A stretch of 33,945 nucleotides of DNA from a bacterium (lineage in GTDB: Bacteria > Vulcanimicrobiota > Vulcanimicrobiia > Vulcanimicrobiales > SCRA01): positions 1 through 33,945 of the forward strand of contig SCQY01000266.1 in NCBI GenBank assembly GCA_004298665.1, read 5' to 3'. The notes under the pieces were generated by a model, which worked only from the letters and a program-made list of their open reading frames with translations, was not told the DNA's origin and did no database searches. Made by a program: the position numbers and the translations under genes. The number at the start of each line of letters is the position of its first letter. The stretch's first letter is position 1. This document shows positions 17,974 to 24,763 of this stretch, piece after piece.

Positions 17974-18113
17974 GGTGTACGCGGGGTTTCCGCCATGGGG
18001 TGCCGGTGCCTGCCTGCGGCCGGGAGGAGGCAGGCTCATCCAGGGTATGGTCGCGCGAGGCTTCGCCCTGCCGTTTGGATGGAATCGCTGCCTCGGAGGA
18101 GAAGGCGTGCGTC

Positions 18114-18806
18114 GTGGCGAGCGAGACCATCCTCTTGGTTGACGACGAGCCGGGAATCGTCGACTTCCTCAAAGCCTATCTGGTGCGCGAGGGCTTTGCG
18201 GTGAAGACTGCGTTGACCGTGACAGAGGCGCTCGCGGTCGCACAGAGCGACGAGCCCGATCTGATGATTCTCGACCTCACGCTCCCCGACGGCAACGGCT
18301 ACGATCTCTACCGCGCCGTCTCCGCGCACCGCCGCATTCCAACCATCATGCTGACGGCACGGGGCGAGGAGATCGACCGCATCGCGGGGTTGGAGATGGG
18401 TGCCGACGACTACGTCACCAAGCCCTTCTCCCCGCGTGAGGTGACCGCGCGCGCGCGCGCTATTCTGCGGCGTTCGTCCCGCTCGCCGGCGATCGACGGC
18501 GCTGTGGAGACCTTACGCGTGCGCGGCTTGGCCATCGACCGTATCGCCCACGAAGTGCGCATCAACGGCCGGGTGGTCGGCGTCACGCCAACCGAGTTCC
18601 GTATCTTGACGGCGTTGGCTGAGCACGCGGGTCAGGTGCTCACGCGGATGCAGCTGCTCGATCACCTGCAGGACGACGGCTCCATTTTCGAGCGAACGCT
18701 GGATCGCCACATCGGTAATCTGCGCCGGAAGATCGAGCCCGACCCCGTTCATCCTACCTACGTGGTCACCGTCTTTGGTGTCGGCTACAAGATGCGAAAG
18801 GTCTAG
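18114..18806 (+). CDS. OmpR/PhoB-family response regulator, copy 1
   Basis: 230 aa. Receiver domain: acidic pair in LLVDDEPG, phospho-acceptor D53 in LILDLTLPDG (read from the GTG start), Thr of LTARGEE and Lys of VTKPFSPRE. C-terminal winged helix with recognition-helix region ERTLDRHIGNLRRKIE and FGVGYKMRKV. GTG 18114 is chosen because GGAGGAGAAGG lies 8 nt upstream and the protein aligns with copies 2 and 3. The partner gene, a His-less kinase fragment, begins 9 nt downstream. Receiver residues are intact although its neighbour cannot phosphorylate it, so it probably gets phosphate from another kinase such as copy 3. Confidence 0.93.
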   Translation: MASETILLVDDEPGIVDFLKAYLVREGFAVKTALTVTEALAVAQSDEPDLMILDLTLPDGNGYDLYRAVSAHRRIPTIMLTARGEEIDRIAGLEMGADDYVTKPFSPREVTARARAILRRSSRSPAIDGAVETLRVRGLAIDRIAHEVRINGRVVGVTPTEFRILTALAEHAGQVLTRMQLLDHLQDDGSIFERTLDRHIGNLRRKIEPDPVHPTYVVTVFGVGYKMRKV

Positions 18807-18815
18807 ACATAAGCG

Positions 18816-19136
18816 ATGGATCACCTGGAAAGCATCCTCGACGCTGTAGCGACGGGGCGTTACGACGATGCGCGCGCCATCCTAGGCAGCCGCCGAGGCG
18901 AGAACTCGCAGATTGCCGGTGCGGCGATCGACGGGCTGGAGCGGCGCGAGGCGCTCTACCGGCGCTTCGACCAGATGGTCGGCGCGGAGATCGTCAACAT
19001 GCTCGCCGTGGCCCAGGCGGGGCTGGAAGGGATGCTCGACGGCATCGTCCCGGTCGACGAAGAGAGCCTGCACAAGACGCTCGAGGCAGTCCAGGCGATG
19101 GGGGCGCTTCTCAAGGGAGTTGGCGAGTTGCGCTAG
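18816..19136 (+). CDS. Kinase-like DHp protein without phospho-acceptor His or ATPase domain, copy 1
   Basis: 106 aa, aligned over its full length with the first ~108 residues of the kinases at 20882 and 22941. It has the same N-terminal helical pattern (ILDAVATGRYDDA) and the dimerisation helix AEIVNMLAVAQAGLEGMLDG. Where copies 2 and 3 read HEIGN, this one reads AEIVN: the phospho-accepting His is A57, but E58 and N61 of the HExxN box remain. In HisKA kinases those residues belong to the motif needed for phosphatase activity. The catalytic ATPase domain is absent; the gene ends with a stop shared (CTAG) with the convergent USP gene. It may be a phosphatase, a titrating partner of the regulators, or decaying. 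Reading frame and coupling to the regulator favour function. Confidence 0.82.
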   Translation: MDHLESILDAVATGRYDDARAILGSRRGENSQIAGAAIDGLERREALYRRFDQMVGAEIVNMLAVAQAGLEGMLDGIVPVDEESLHKTLEAVQAMGALLKGVGELR

Positions 19137-19564
19137 GTAGCCGCCGCGGCTTGCATCACGACGCGCAACAGGCGCGAGTTGGGGGTTGCGGCCAGCACGT
19201 GGCGAGCATCGGTGGATGGCAGCGGGCCGGCGAGCTCGGCGAGGAGCACTTCCGCGTCGAAGCCCTGTGCGATAGCCGCTACCGTCTCGAGCAGCGGTCC
19301 CCACGAGACTACGGTCGTGACCGATCGCCCTGCACCGCGCAGACGCGTGCTCAACGTGTGGAGCTGATGGAAGGCTTCCAACTCGCGTGCATCGGCCGAG
19401 GGGCCGCGCAGCCGCTGGTCGTAGGGTAGCTCCGCGGGCTCCGGCAAGCGCAGCACGCAGAGTAAGACGATGCGCACGGGGCGCTCGATGAGATCGGCAA
19501 CGACGGCTTCGACGATGCGGCGGTCGAGCGGCGTGGCGAGCGGAACGACAACGGTCGGTCTCAC
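19133..19564 (-). CDS. USP-like protein lacking the ATP signature, copy 2
   Basis: 143 aa from a GTG at 19564. The N-terminal RPTVVVPLATPLDRRIVEAV and the alternating strand/helix pattern fit the USP fold, but the C-terminal G-2x-G-9x-G-S/T loop is replaced by AELAGPLPSTDARHVLAATP, so ATP binding as in classical USPs is unlikely. Upstream there is only a weak GGGG as ribosome binding site. The open frame extends further upstream antisense to SRPBCC2, which is not credible. It is divergent from SRPBCC2, as USP1 is from SRPBCC1. Family membership is weaker than for copies 1 and 3. Confidence 0.65.
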   Translation of the reverse strand: MRPTVVVPLATPLDRRIVEAVVADLIERPVRIVLLCVLRLPEPAELPYDQRLRGPSADARELEAFHQLHTLSTRLRGAGRSVTTVVSWGPLLETVAAIAQGFDAEVLLAELAGPLPSTDARHVLAATPNSRLLRVVMQAAAAT

Positions 19565-19657
19565 GGCCCCATCATCAGACCGGAGCGAGAAATCCTCGCG
19601 AAGGGTGCGCCCTGAATTCTTCTTAGATTCGCTTGGCGCGGAGGCTAGGATGGGCGC

Positions 19658-20221
19658 ATGCCTCAGGTTACCCTTTCGGAAACCCTGCTGAGCAACCCGG
19701 ATGTCGTGGCCGTCGCACTGTTGCGCGTCCTGGAGCACCTTGCCCCGGCTTCTCGCCACGGTGACGTAGGGCTGACGGTTCCCCTGGCGGCGCTTCATCT
19801 GCCCGGCGTGGGCGATCTCAGCGTTCCGATCGTGCTGACGCTGGGGGAACCGTCGATCGACGCTGCCGAGCGAAGCGTTCCCGTGCGCCTCAAAAGCCGT
19901 GCCTCGGAGCGGATCTTCCCGAAGTTCTCGGGGGTGCTGCGCGTCCACCCGGTGGCCGAACATCGCGCCGACTTAGTGTTGGACGGCCGGTACACGCCTC
20001 CCGCGGGGCTGCTGGGCGCGCTCGCGGACGCCACGCTCCTGCGTTCGGCGGCGCATCTGAGCCTGCGCGCCTTCCTCGGGCGGCTGGCCGACGGGGTGGC
20101 CAGGGAGATCGAAACCCCCGAAGTCCTCTTTTTCGAACACTCACGAGTTCTTCCCGAGCCGGGAAGTCCCGTCGCGTATGTTGAGGGCCATGAGCGGCAA
20201 GCACATCCTGATCGCGGATGA
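19658..20221 (+). CDS. SRPBCC-like family protein, copy 2 (divergent)
   Basis: 187 aa. The signature is recognisable as GRYTPPAGLLGALADATLL after a strand pair FSGVLRVHPVAEHRADLVL, matching the order in copies 1, 3 and 4. The middle carries ALHLPGVGDLSVPIVLTLGE, comparable to LHLPRLGRFTRKVLMNLGE in copy 4. It is the most divergent copy, and a ~35-residue tail beyond the family end overlaps the start of response regulator 2 (about 32 nt), implying translational coupling. AGGATGGG precedes ATG 19658. Ligand unknown. Confidence 0.75.
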   Translation: MPQVTLSETLLSNPDVVAVALLRVLEHLAPASRHGDVGLTVPLAALHLPGVGDLSVPIVLTLGEPSIDAAERSVPVRLKSRASERIFPKFSGVLRVHPVAEHRADLVLDGRYTPPAGLLGALADATLLRSAAHLSLRAFLGRLADGVAREIETPEVLFFEHSRVLPEPGSPVAYVEGHERQAHPDRG

Positions 20222-20879
20222 CGAGCCGCGGATCGGCGAGGTTCTGGCCGCCTACCTCGAGCGGGAAGGCTTCCGGATTTCTATTGCCGAGACCGCGGCC
20301 CGCGCGTTGGAGCTTGCCCTTGGCGAGCGTCCGGACTTGATGATCCTCGATTTGACGCTTCCGGACGGCAGCGGCCTGGACGTCTTCCGGGACGTGCAGG
20401 CCGAAGCCAGCATTCCCACGATCATTCTCACCGCGCGAGCCGATGAAATCGACCGCATCGTGGGATTGGAGATGGGAGCCGACGACTACGTGACCAAGCC
20501 GTTCTCGCCGCGAGAAGTCTCGGCGCGCGTGCGCGCCGTTCTGCGACGGACCGCGCGCGATCCGGAGGAGCGCCGCGAAGAAGCATTGCGGGTGGGAGAC
20601 CTCACGCTCGATCCGCAGGCGCACGAAGTTCGCGTCGGCGGCAATCTCGTTGCCGTCACTCCGGCCGAGTTCCGTATTCTGCAGGCATTCTTCGCCCACG
20701 CCGGACAAGTGCTCACGCGCGAGGAGCTGCTGGATATCCTCGATGACACAGGCACGATCTACGAGCGCACGCTGGATCGGCACGTGAACAACCTCAGACG
20801 GAAGATCGAGAGCGACGTCGATAGCCCGCAATACATCCTGACCGTGTACGGCGTCGGCTACAAGCTGCGGAGAGAGTGA
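20190..20879 (+). CDS. OmpR/PhoB-family response regulator, copy 2
   Basis: 229 aa. Receiver: IADDEP, D54 in LILDLTLPDG, LTARADE, VTKPFSPRE. DNA-binding domain with ERTLDRHVNNLRRKIE and VYGVGYKLRRE. ATG 20190 (MSGKHIL) is preferred to ATG 20178 because copy 3 begins MSGQRIL in the same register; GAGG lies close upstream. It overlaps SRPBCC2 at its start, and the kinase gene starts at or just after its stop. All phosphorylation residues are intact, while the adjacent kinase has a degraded catalytic domain. Confidence 0.93.
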   Translation: MSGKHILIADDEPRIGEVLAAYLEREGFRISIAETAARALELALGERPDLMILDLTLPDGSGLDVFRDVQAEASIPTIILTARADEIDRIVGLEMGADDYVTKPFSPREVSARVRAVLRRTARDPEERREEALRVGDLTLDPQAHEVRVGGNLVAVTPAEFRILQAFFAHAGQVLTREELLDILDDTGTIYERTLDRHVNNLRRKIESDVDSPQYILTVYGVGYKLRRE

Positions 20880-20881
20880 GC

Positions 20882-21646
20882 GTGGAGAAAATCCTGCACG
20901 CGATCGACGAAACGATGCTCGGGTCCTGGGATGAGGCGATCGTGCAGCTCAAGGCGGTCGACGATACCCGAACCTCGGCATTGGCGGCGCGCCTGCTGGA
21001 GCTGGTCGACCAGCTCGAGCAGGAGGAGCTCGTGCGCAACGAACAGCACGCGCGCCTCGGTCACGAGATCGGTAACACGCTGGCGGTCGCCCAAGCAACG
21101 CTCGAGGGGATGCTGGACGGCGTGGTGGATCGCGACGACATCAATCTCGAGAAGGTGCACGACGCGGTGCGCGTGGCGGGTGCGGTCTTGGCCGAGAGCG
21201 GTCGCGAGCGTCGCGACGTGGCTGCCGCCACGACCATCGTCTTGGAGACGTTCACGCTCTGCTCGATGATCGACGAGGAGCTTGCGGCGGCTGCCGTCAT
21301 CGCCGCACCGAAGGACATCCGCCTCCGGCGAGACGGCACGGGGCCCGCTGCCTGTGCCGCCTACCGCGGCAACCCCGTCCGCACGCGCCGCCTGCTGCAT
21401 GATGTGCTGATCAGCGTCGTGCGCTCGACACCGCCGGGCAGCACGGTGGAGCTGCACCACGAACCGCCTGACGGAATGCTCGTGGTCACCGTGCGCAACG
21501 ACAACGCCCCCGGCCACCCGGTGCGGCGGATGAGTTTGGCGGCCGTGGCACGTCTGCTGCACCATCTCAACGATCGTGTGCGGGTGGCCTCCGTTGAGAG
21601 CTCGTCGCTGCGGCTGCACGTCCCGCTTCCCGCTGCCTCCATCTGA
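20882..21646 (+). CDS. Histidine-kinase-like protein with degenerate ATPase domain, copy 2
   Basis: 254 aa from GTG 20882 (a GTG at 20876 overlapping the regulator stop is also possible). The N-terminal helical region MEKILHAIDETMLG and DHp helix with H61 in LGHEIGNTLAVAQ match copy 3. The ATPase region is still alignable (YRGNPVRTRRLLHDVLISVV, TPPGSTVEL), but the N-box Asn residues are lost (DVLIS for NVMIN), the DSGPG loop reads NDNAPG, and the GSGLGL lid motif is gone. Autophosphorylation is therefore unlikely, yet the phospho-acceptor and HExxN box remain: it could receive phosphate from another kinase, or act as phosphatase. No membrane segment or sensor domain is present. Confidence 0.88.
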   Translation: MEKILHAIDETMLGSWDEAIVQLKAVDDTRTSALAARLLELVDQLEQEELVRNEQHARLGHEIGNTLAVAQATLEGMLDGVVDRDDINLEKVHDAVRVAGAVLAESGRERRDVAAATTIVLETFTLCSMIDEELAAAAVIAAPKDIRLRRDGTGPAACAAYRGNPVRTRRLLHDVLISVVRSTPPGSTVELHHEPPDGMLVVTVRNDNAPGHPVRRMSLAAVARLLHHLNDRVRVASVESSSLRLHVPLPAASI

Positions 21647-21721
21647 CGCCGCCTCGCGCCTTCATCGCTCGTTCCAAGGCCCTTCACGCCGAGCGCCTAT
21701 GGTGAGGACGGAGGTAGGCCG

Positions 21722-22177
21722 ATGTTCAAGAAGTTGTTGGTACCGGTCGACGGATCCGAGCCGGCGAACGCCGCGGTGGAATTAGCCGTCGACATTGCGC
21801 GCTCGCAGGGCGGTACCGTCGTCTTCTGTCACGTCGTCGACATCGTTCCGCTGATTGCCATCGGCGGATCCACGACGATGGATCCGACGGTGATCGTCGA
21901 GTCGCAACGCGAGCTCGGCGAGCAGTACCTCGCCTCGGCCGCCCAGCGCGCTCGGGCCGCTGGCTTGAATCCGCGAACCGAGCTCGTCGAGGGGGAGACC
22001 GTGCAGAGCATCCTGGACCTCGCGCGCCGCGAAGAGGCAGACGCCATCGTCATGGGCAGCCATGGACGCGGCGGCATCGCGCGGATGGTTCTAGGCAGCA
22101 AGACCGAAGGCGTCCTGAGGCGCGCGCCGGTGCCCGTGATGGTCGCCCCGACGGCGGCTGCAGCCGCGCGCGCATAG
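21722..22177 (+). CDS. Universal stress protein, copy 3
   Basis: 151 aa, classical UspA family. N-terminal KKLLVPVDGSEPANAAVELA and complete ATP signature GSHGRGGIARMVLGSKTEGV followed by LRRAPVPVMVAP. GGAGGT precedes the ATG. Unlike copies 1 and 2 it points the same way as the following regulator gene (63 nt gap) and may be cotranscribed with the regulator/kinase 3 pair. The end of the signature resembles USP1 closely (GSTTEGVLRRSRLPVLVLP), which supports common descent within this locus. Confidence 0.94.
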   Translation: MFKKLLVPVDGSEPANAAVELAVDIARSQGGTVVFCHVVDIVPLIAIGGSTTMDPTVIVESQRELGEQYLASAAQRARAAGLNPRTELVEGETVQSILDLARREEADAIVMGSHGRGGIARMVLGSKTEGVLRRAPVPVMVAPTAAAAARA

Positions 22178-22240
22178 CCCGCGGCCCGCGCCGCGGCATC
22201 CAGCGGGGAAGCGGGTAGTCCCGCGCCGAAAGCGGAGGAT

Positions 22241-22933
22241 GTGTCGGGTCAACGCATCCTTCTCGTCGATGACGAAGCGCAAATCGGCGAAGTTCTCAGC
22301 AAGTATCTCGAGCGCGAGGGGTACGCCACGACGGTGGCGTCGACGGCCGCTGAAGCTGTGGCGACGGCAGAGAGCCAGCGCCCTGATCTCCTCATTCTGG
22401 ACTTGAACCTGCCCGACGGCAGCGGACTCGATGTCTTCCGTGCGCTGACGGCGCAAGAGCCCCTTCCGACGATCATGCTCACTGCGCGCTCCGAGGAGAT
22501 CGACCGCGTGGTCGGTCTGGAGCTGGGTGCCGACGACTATATCACCAAGCCGTTCTCCCCGCGCGAAGTCGTCGCGCGCGTCCGCGCCGTTCTGCGCCGC
22601 TCCTCAGGAGAGCATGGCGATGAGCGCGCGGTCAAGACGTTGCGCGTGCGCGATCTCACGATCGACGCGCAAGCGCACGAAGTGCGCATCGGCGATCGGA
22701 CCGTTACGTTGACTCCTTCGGAGTTCCGTATCATCGTGGCCCTGGCCACCAACGCCGGGCAGGTGCTGACGCGCTCGCAATTGCTCGATGCGCTCCACGA
22801 CGACGGTTCGATCTATGAGCGAACGCTCGACCGCCACATCAACAACCTGAGGAAGAAGATCGAGCCCGACCCGGAGAACCCCAGCTACGTGGTCACGGTC
22901 TTCGGGGTCGGCTACAAGATGCGGAAAGAGTAG
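22241..22933 (+). CDS. OmpR/PhoB-family response regulator, copy 3
   Basis: 230 aa from GTG (MSGQRILLVDDEAQ). D54 in LILDLNLPDG, LTARSEE and ITKPFSPRE complete the receiver. The winged helix carries ERTLDRHINNLRKKIE, nearly identical to copies 1 and 2. GGAGG lies only 2 nt before the GTG, an unusually short spacing. Its partner kinase 3 begins 7 nt after its stop and is the only complete kinase of the three, so this pair is the likely functional core of the network. Confidence 0.94.
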   Translation: MSGQRILLVDDEAQIGEVLSKYLEREGYATTVASTAAEAVATAESQRPDLLILDLNLPDGSGLDVFRALTAQEPLPTIMLTARSEEIDRVVGLELGADDYITKPFSPREVVARVRAVLRRSSGEHGDERAVKTLRVRDLTIDAQAHEVRIGDRTVTLTPSEFRIIVALATNAGQVLTRSQLLDALHDDGSIYERTLDRHINNLRKKIEPDPENPSYVVTVFGVGYKMRKE

Positions 22934-22940
22934 ATCAATC

Positions 22941-23774
22941 ATGGAACGCCTCCTCCACGCCATCGACAGTGCGATGCTGGGGCGCTGGGCGGATGCCAAG
23001 AGCGAGCTGCAGCGCTTGGGTGATCCCGCGCATGATGAGATCGTGCGGCGGCTGCTCCAGCTGATCGACCAGCTCGAAAGGACGGAGGCGGCCCGTGCGC
23101 GCCATCTCGCAACGCTGCGCCACGAAATCGGCAATCCGCTGGCCATCGCGCAGGCGAACGTGGAAGGTATGCTCGATGGCGTGCTCGACCGGGGCGATGA
23201 GCGGCTGCGCGGCATTCAGGAGGCCATCGAAGCGGCAGGCGCGCTGGCCCACGATTTGGCACACGCTCCGCGCGAGTCGAGCGAAGCGCTACCCATCCGC
23301 ATCGATACGTTCAACGTCTGCGCGCTCATCGCCGCCGAGGCGGCCTCGGTGCACGGGCTGGCGGCCTCGAAAGGCGTCCAGCTGACCTACAGCGCCTGCG
23401 GCATGCACTACGACGCGTGCACGATGTACCGCGGCGATCCCACGCGGGTGGGGCAGATCCTTCGGAACGTCATGATCAACGCCGTGCGCTACACGCCGCC
23501 GGGGGGTAAGGTGGAGATGCGCTGCGATCGCCCCGATGGCGAGTTGACGGTGGTCGTCTCCGATTCGGGCCCGGGAATCGATTCGGAGGAGTTGCCGCAC
23601 GTCTTTGAGGCGGGCTTCCGTGGAAAGGCGGCAACGCGGCGAACAGCGGGTTCGGGTCTGGGGCTGGCGGTGGTCGATCAACTCCTCAAGCGTATCGGCG
23701 GCAACGCACGCGTGGAGTCGATCGAGGGCTCCGGGACCACGTTCGTCATCAGCCTCCCTGCGGCCACCCTCTAG
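22941..23774 (+). CDS. Complete soluble histidine kinase, copy 3
   Basis: 277 aa. N-terminal helical region (1-50: MERLLHAIDSAMLGRW), DHp with phospho-acceptor H61 in LRHEIGNPLAIAQ, then a full HATPase domain: N box RNVMINAVRYT (N176, N180), G1 loop SDSGPGID, F box HVFEAGFRG and G2 lid GSGLGLAVVDQLLKRIGG. There is no signal peptide, membrane segment, PAS, GAF or HAMP domain; the ~50-residue N-terminal region, shared by all three copies, is the only candidate input module. It should autophosphorylate and act on regulator 3, and may also serve regulators 1 and 2. The last 26 nt overlap the convergent hibernation-factor gene. Confidence 0.95.
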   Translation: MERLLHAIDSAMLGRWADAKSELQRLGDPAHDEIVRRLLQLIDQLERTEAARARHLATLRHEIGNPLAIAQANVEGMLDGVLDRGDERLRGIQEAIEAAGALAHDLAHAPRESSEALPIRIDTFNVCALIAAEAASVHGLAASKGVQLTYSACGMHYDACTMYRGDPTRVGQILRNVMINAVRYTPPGGKVEMRCDRPDGELTVVVSDSGPGIDSEELPHVFEAGFRGKAATRRTAGSGLGLAVVDQLLKRIGGNARVESIEGSGTTFVISLPAATL

Positions 23775-24111
23775 CCTCCGGTATGCTTTCTCCCCGGCTC
23801 GCCCGGGGGGAGACTGCGCGCATCCTCAGGCGATGCGTAGCCATCCGGAAGGCCGCGAAGGTAGCCAGATAAGGGTCGCGATCAAGGGCATGTGCCTCGA
23901 TCGGTTCGGCCGAGTCGGCGATGCTCGCATCCACGCGAACGTGGAAGAGGCCGTTGCTCGCCCGTCGCCGCCCCGCTACTTCCAGGGTGACGCAACATGC
24001 CGCCAGGGATTCGCAGTGCTTGCCGAGCCGCCCGGCTTGATCCCGGACGAGGCGCTCGAGAGATGCGGATCGATCCAAAAGGCGGAACGAGATCACGATC
24101 GGATAGCCCAT
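23749..24111 (-). CDS. HPF/RaiA-like ribosome hibernation protein (short form)
   Basis: 120 aa. The pattern IVISFRLLDRSASLERLVRD ... LACCVTLEV (after a short helix) ... GLFHVRVDASI ... DRDPYLATFAAFRMATHRL follows the beta-alpha-beta-beta-beta-alpha order of S30AE/sigma-54-modulation proteins, which bind the 30S subunit and silence ribosomes in stationary or starved cells. GGGAGGT precedes the ATG at 24111. The C-terminal ~25 residues are Arg/Gly-rich and unlike the family; this part overlaps a GC hairpin (23789-23813) and the end of kinase 3. No long-form dimerisation domain is present. Assignment rests on pattern matching by eye, so it is probable and not certain. Confidence 0.72.
   Translation of the reverse strand: MGYPIVISFRLLDRSASLERLVRDQAGRLGKHCESLAACCVTLEVAGRRRASNGLFHVRVDASIADSAEPIEAHALDRDPYLATFAAFRMATHRLRMRAVSPRASRGESIPEARGWPQGG
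23789..23813. other. GC-rich hairpin at the kinase 3/hpf convergent junction
   Basis: TCTCCCCGG and CCGGGGGGAGA pair around a short CTCGC loop, with two extra G on one side. It lies 15 nt after the kinase 3 stop but inside the 3' part of the convergent gene. There is no T run, so it would be a weak or factor-assisted terminator at best. Confidence 0.35.
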
Positions 24112-24180
24112 CGTCGGCGTACCTCCCGCTGACGATGGTACGCGGTACCTGCGATGCAGTTGGGAAGCGCTGGAGAACGT

Positions 24181-24666
24181 CTAGCGCCTGGGCTCGCCCT
24201 GTTTGTGCGCTTCGTCGGCACGGCACGACTCTTCCATACGCTTGGCGATGCTGCGCAGGAGTTCGCGCGCGGTGATTCCAGCGATGCGTCGCCCGAGCGC
24301 CGCATCGAAGGCACGGCCCGGAAGGCCGAGAGGGGGCTCGTAGTTTCCCTCGAGCACCAGCCGGCAGCTGCTATAGTCCTCGCCGGCCTTGATCGAGATG
24401 CGCCCGTCGAAGAAGGGATAGATCGCCGGCTGGCGCGGCGTCCAGGAAATGCGCCAGACTTCGCTCTCGTGGCTGGGATCCGTCAGGGGCGCGCACTGCA
24501 CCGTCACTTCTTGCTCCAGCTCGGCGCTGCCGCGCCCTTCCGGGATGGGGACGCGCAACACGAGGGACTGCTCGGCAGAGGTATCGGTGGGGAGCACCTG
24601 GGCCAAGTAGCGGTGCGCGTGGGCCAGCGGGCAGGCGACGAAGACGCGCTCGCGTATCTCGCTCAT
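24181..24666 (-). CDS. SRPBCC family protein, copy 3
   Basis: 161 aa. C-terminal signature GNYEPPLGLPGRAFDAALGR then an amphipathic helix (RIAGITARELLRSIAKRMEE), close to copies 1 and 4; strands YPFFDGRISIKAG and SCRLVLEG precede it. A charged tail follows. The ATG at 24666 is clear but its ribosome binding site is weak. It lies 69 nt upstream of the hibernation-factor gene on the same strand, so these two may be cotranscribed, and it is divergent from copy 4 across a 97-nt region. Ligand unknown. Confidence 0.85.
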   Translation of the reverse strand: MSEIRERVFVACPLAHAHRYLAQVLPTDTSAEQSLVLRVPIPEGRGSAELEQEVTVQCAPLTDPSHESEVWRISWTPRQPAIYPFFDGRISIKAGEDYSSCRLVLEGNYEPPLGLPGRAFDAALGRRIAGITARELLRSIAKRMEESCRADEAHKQGEPRR

Positions 24667-24699
24667 GGGAAGATCATCACTCCAGGGTCAGAAGGCGTC

Positions 24700-24716
24700 G
24701 TGAACGTACCCTTCAC
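24700..24716. promoter_or_regulatory. Inverted repeat between divergent SRPBCC3 and SRPBCC4
   Basis: GTGAA-N7-TTCAC is a perfect 5-bp dyad with a 7-nt spacer. It lies in the centre of the divergent intergenic region, 34 and 47 nt from the two starts. It is a possible operator; GTGA/TCAC half-sites recall Crp-type sites, but Crp spacing is 6. A second small dyad CTCG/CGAG lies near 24735. Confidence 0.3.
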
Positions 24717-24763
24717 TGGTCCTTCCCTTACATTTCTCGTAAGCGAGGGATGCTCAAACAACG

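Noticed and set aside
22241-23774. Assembly duplication explaining the RR/HK copies
   Set aside because: The three copies differ throughout at protein and DNA level and have different flanking genes, so they are old paralogues and not repeated contig sequence.
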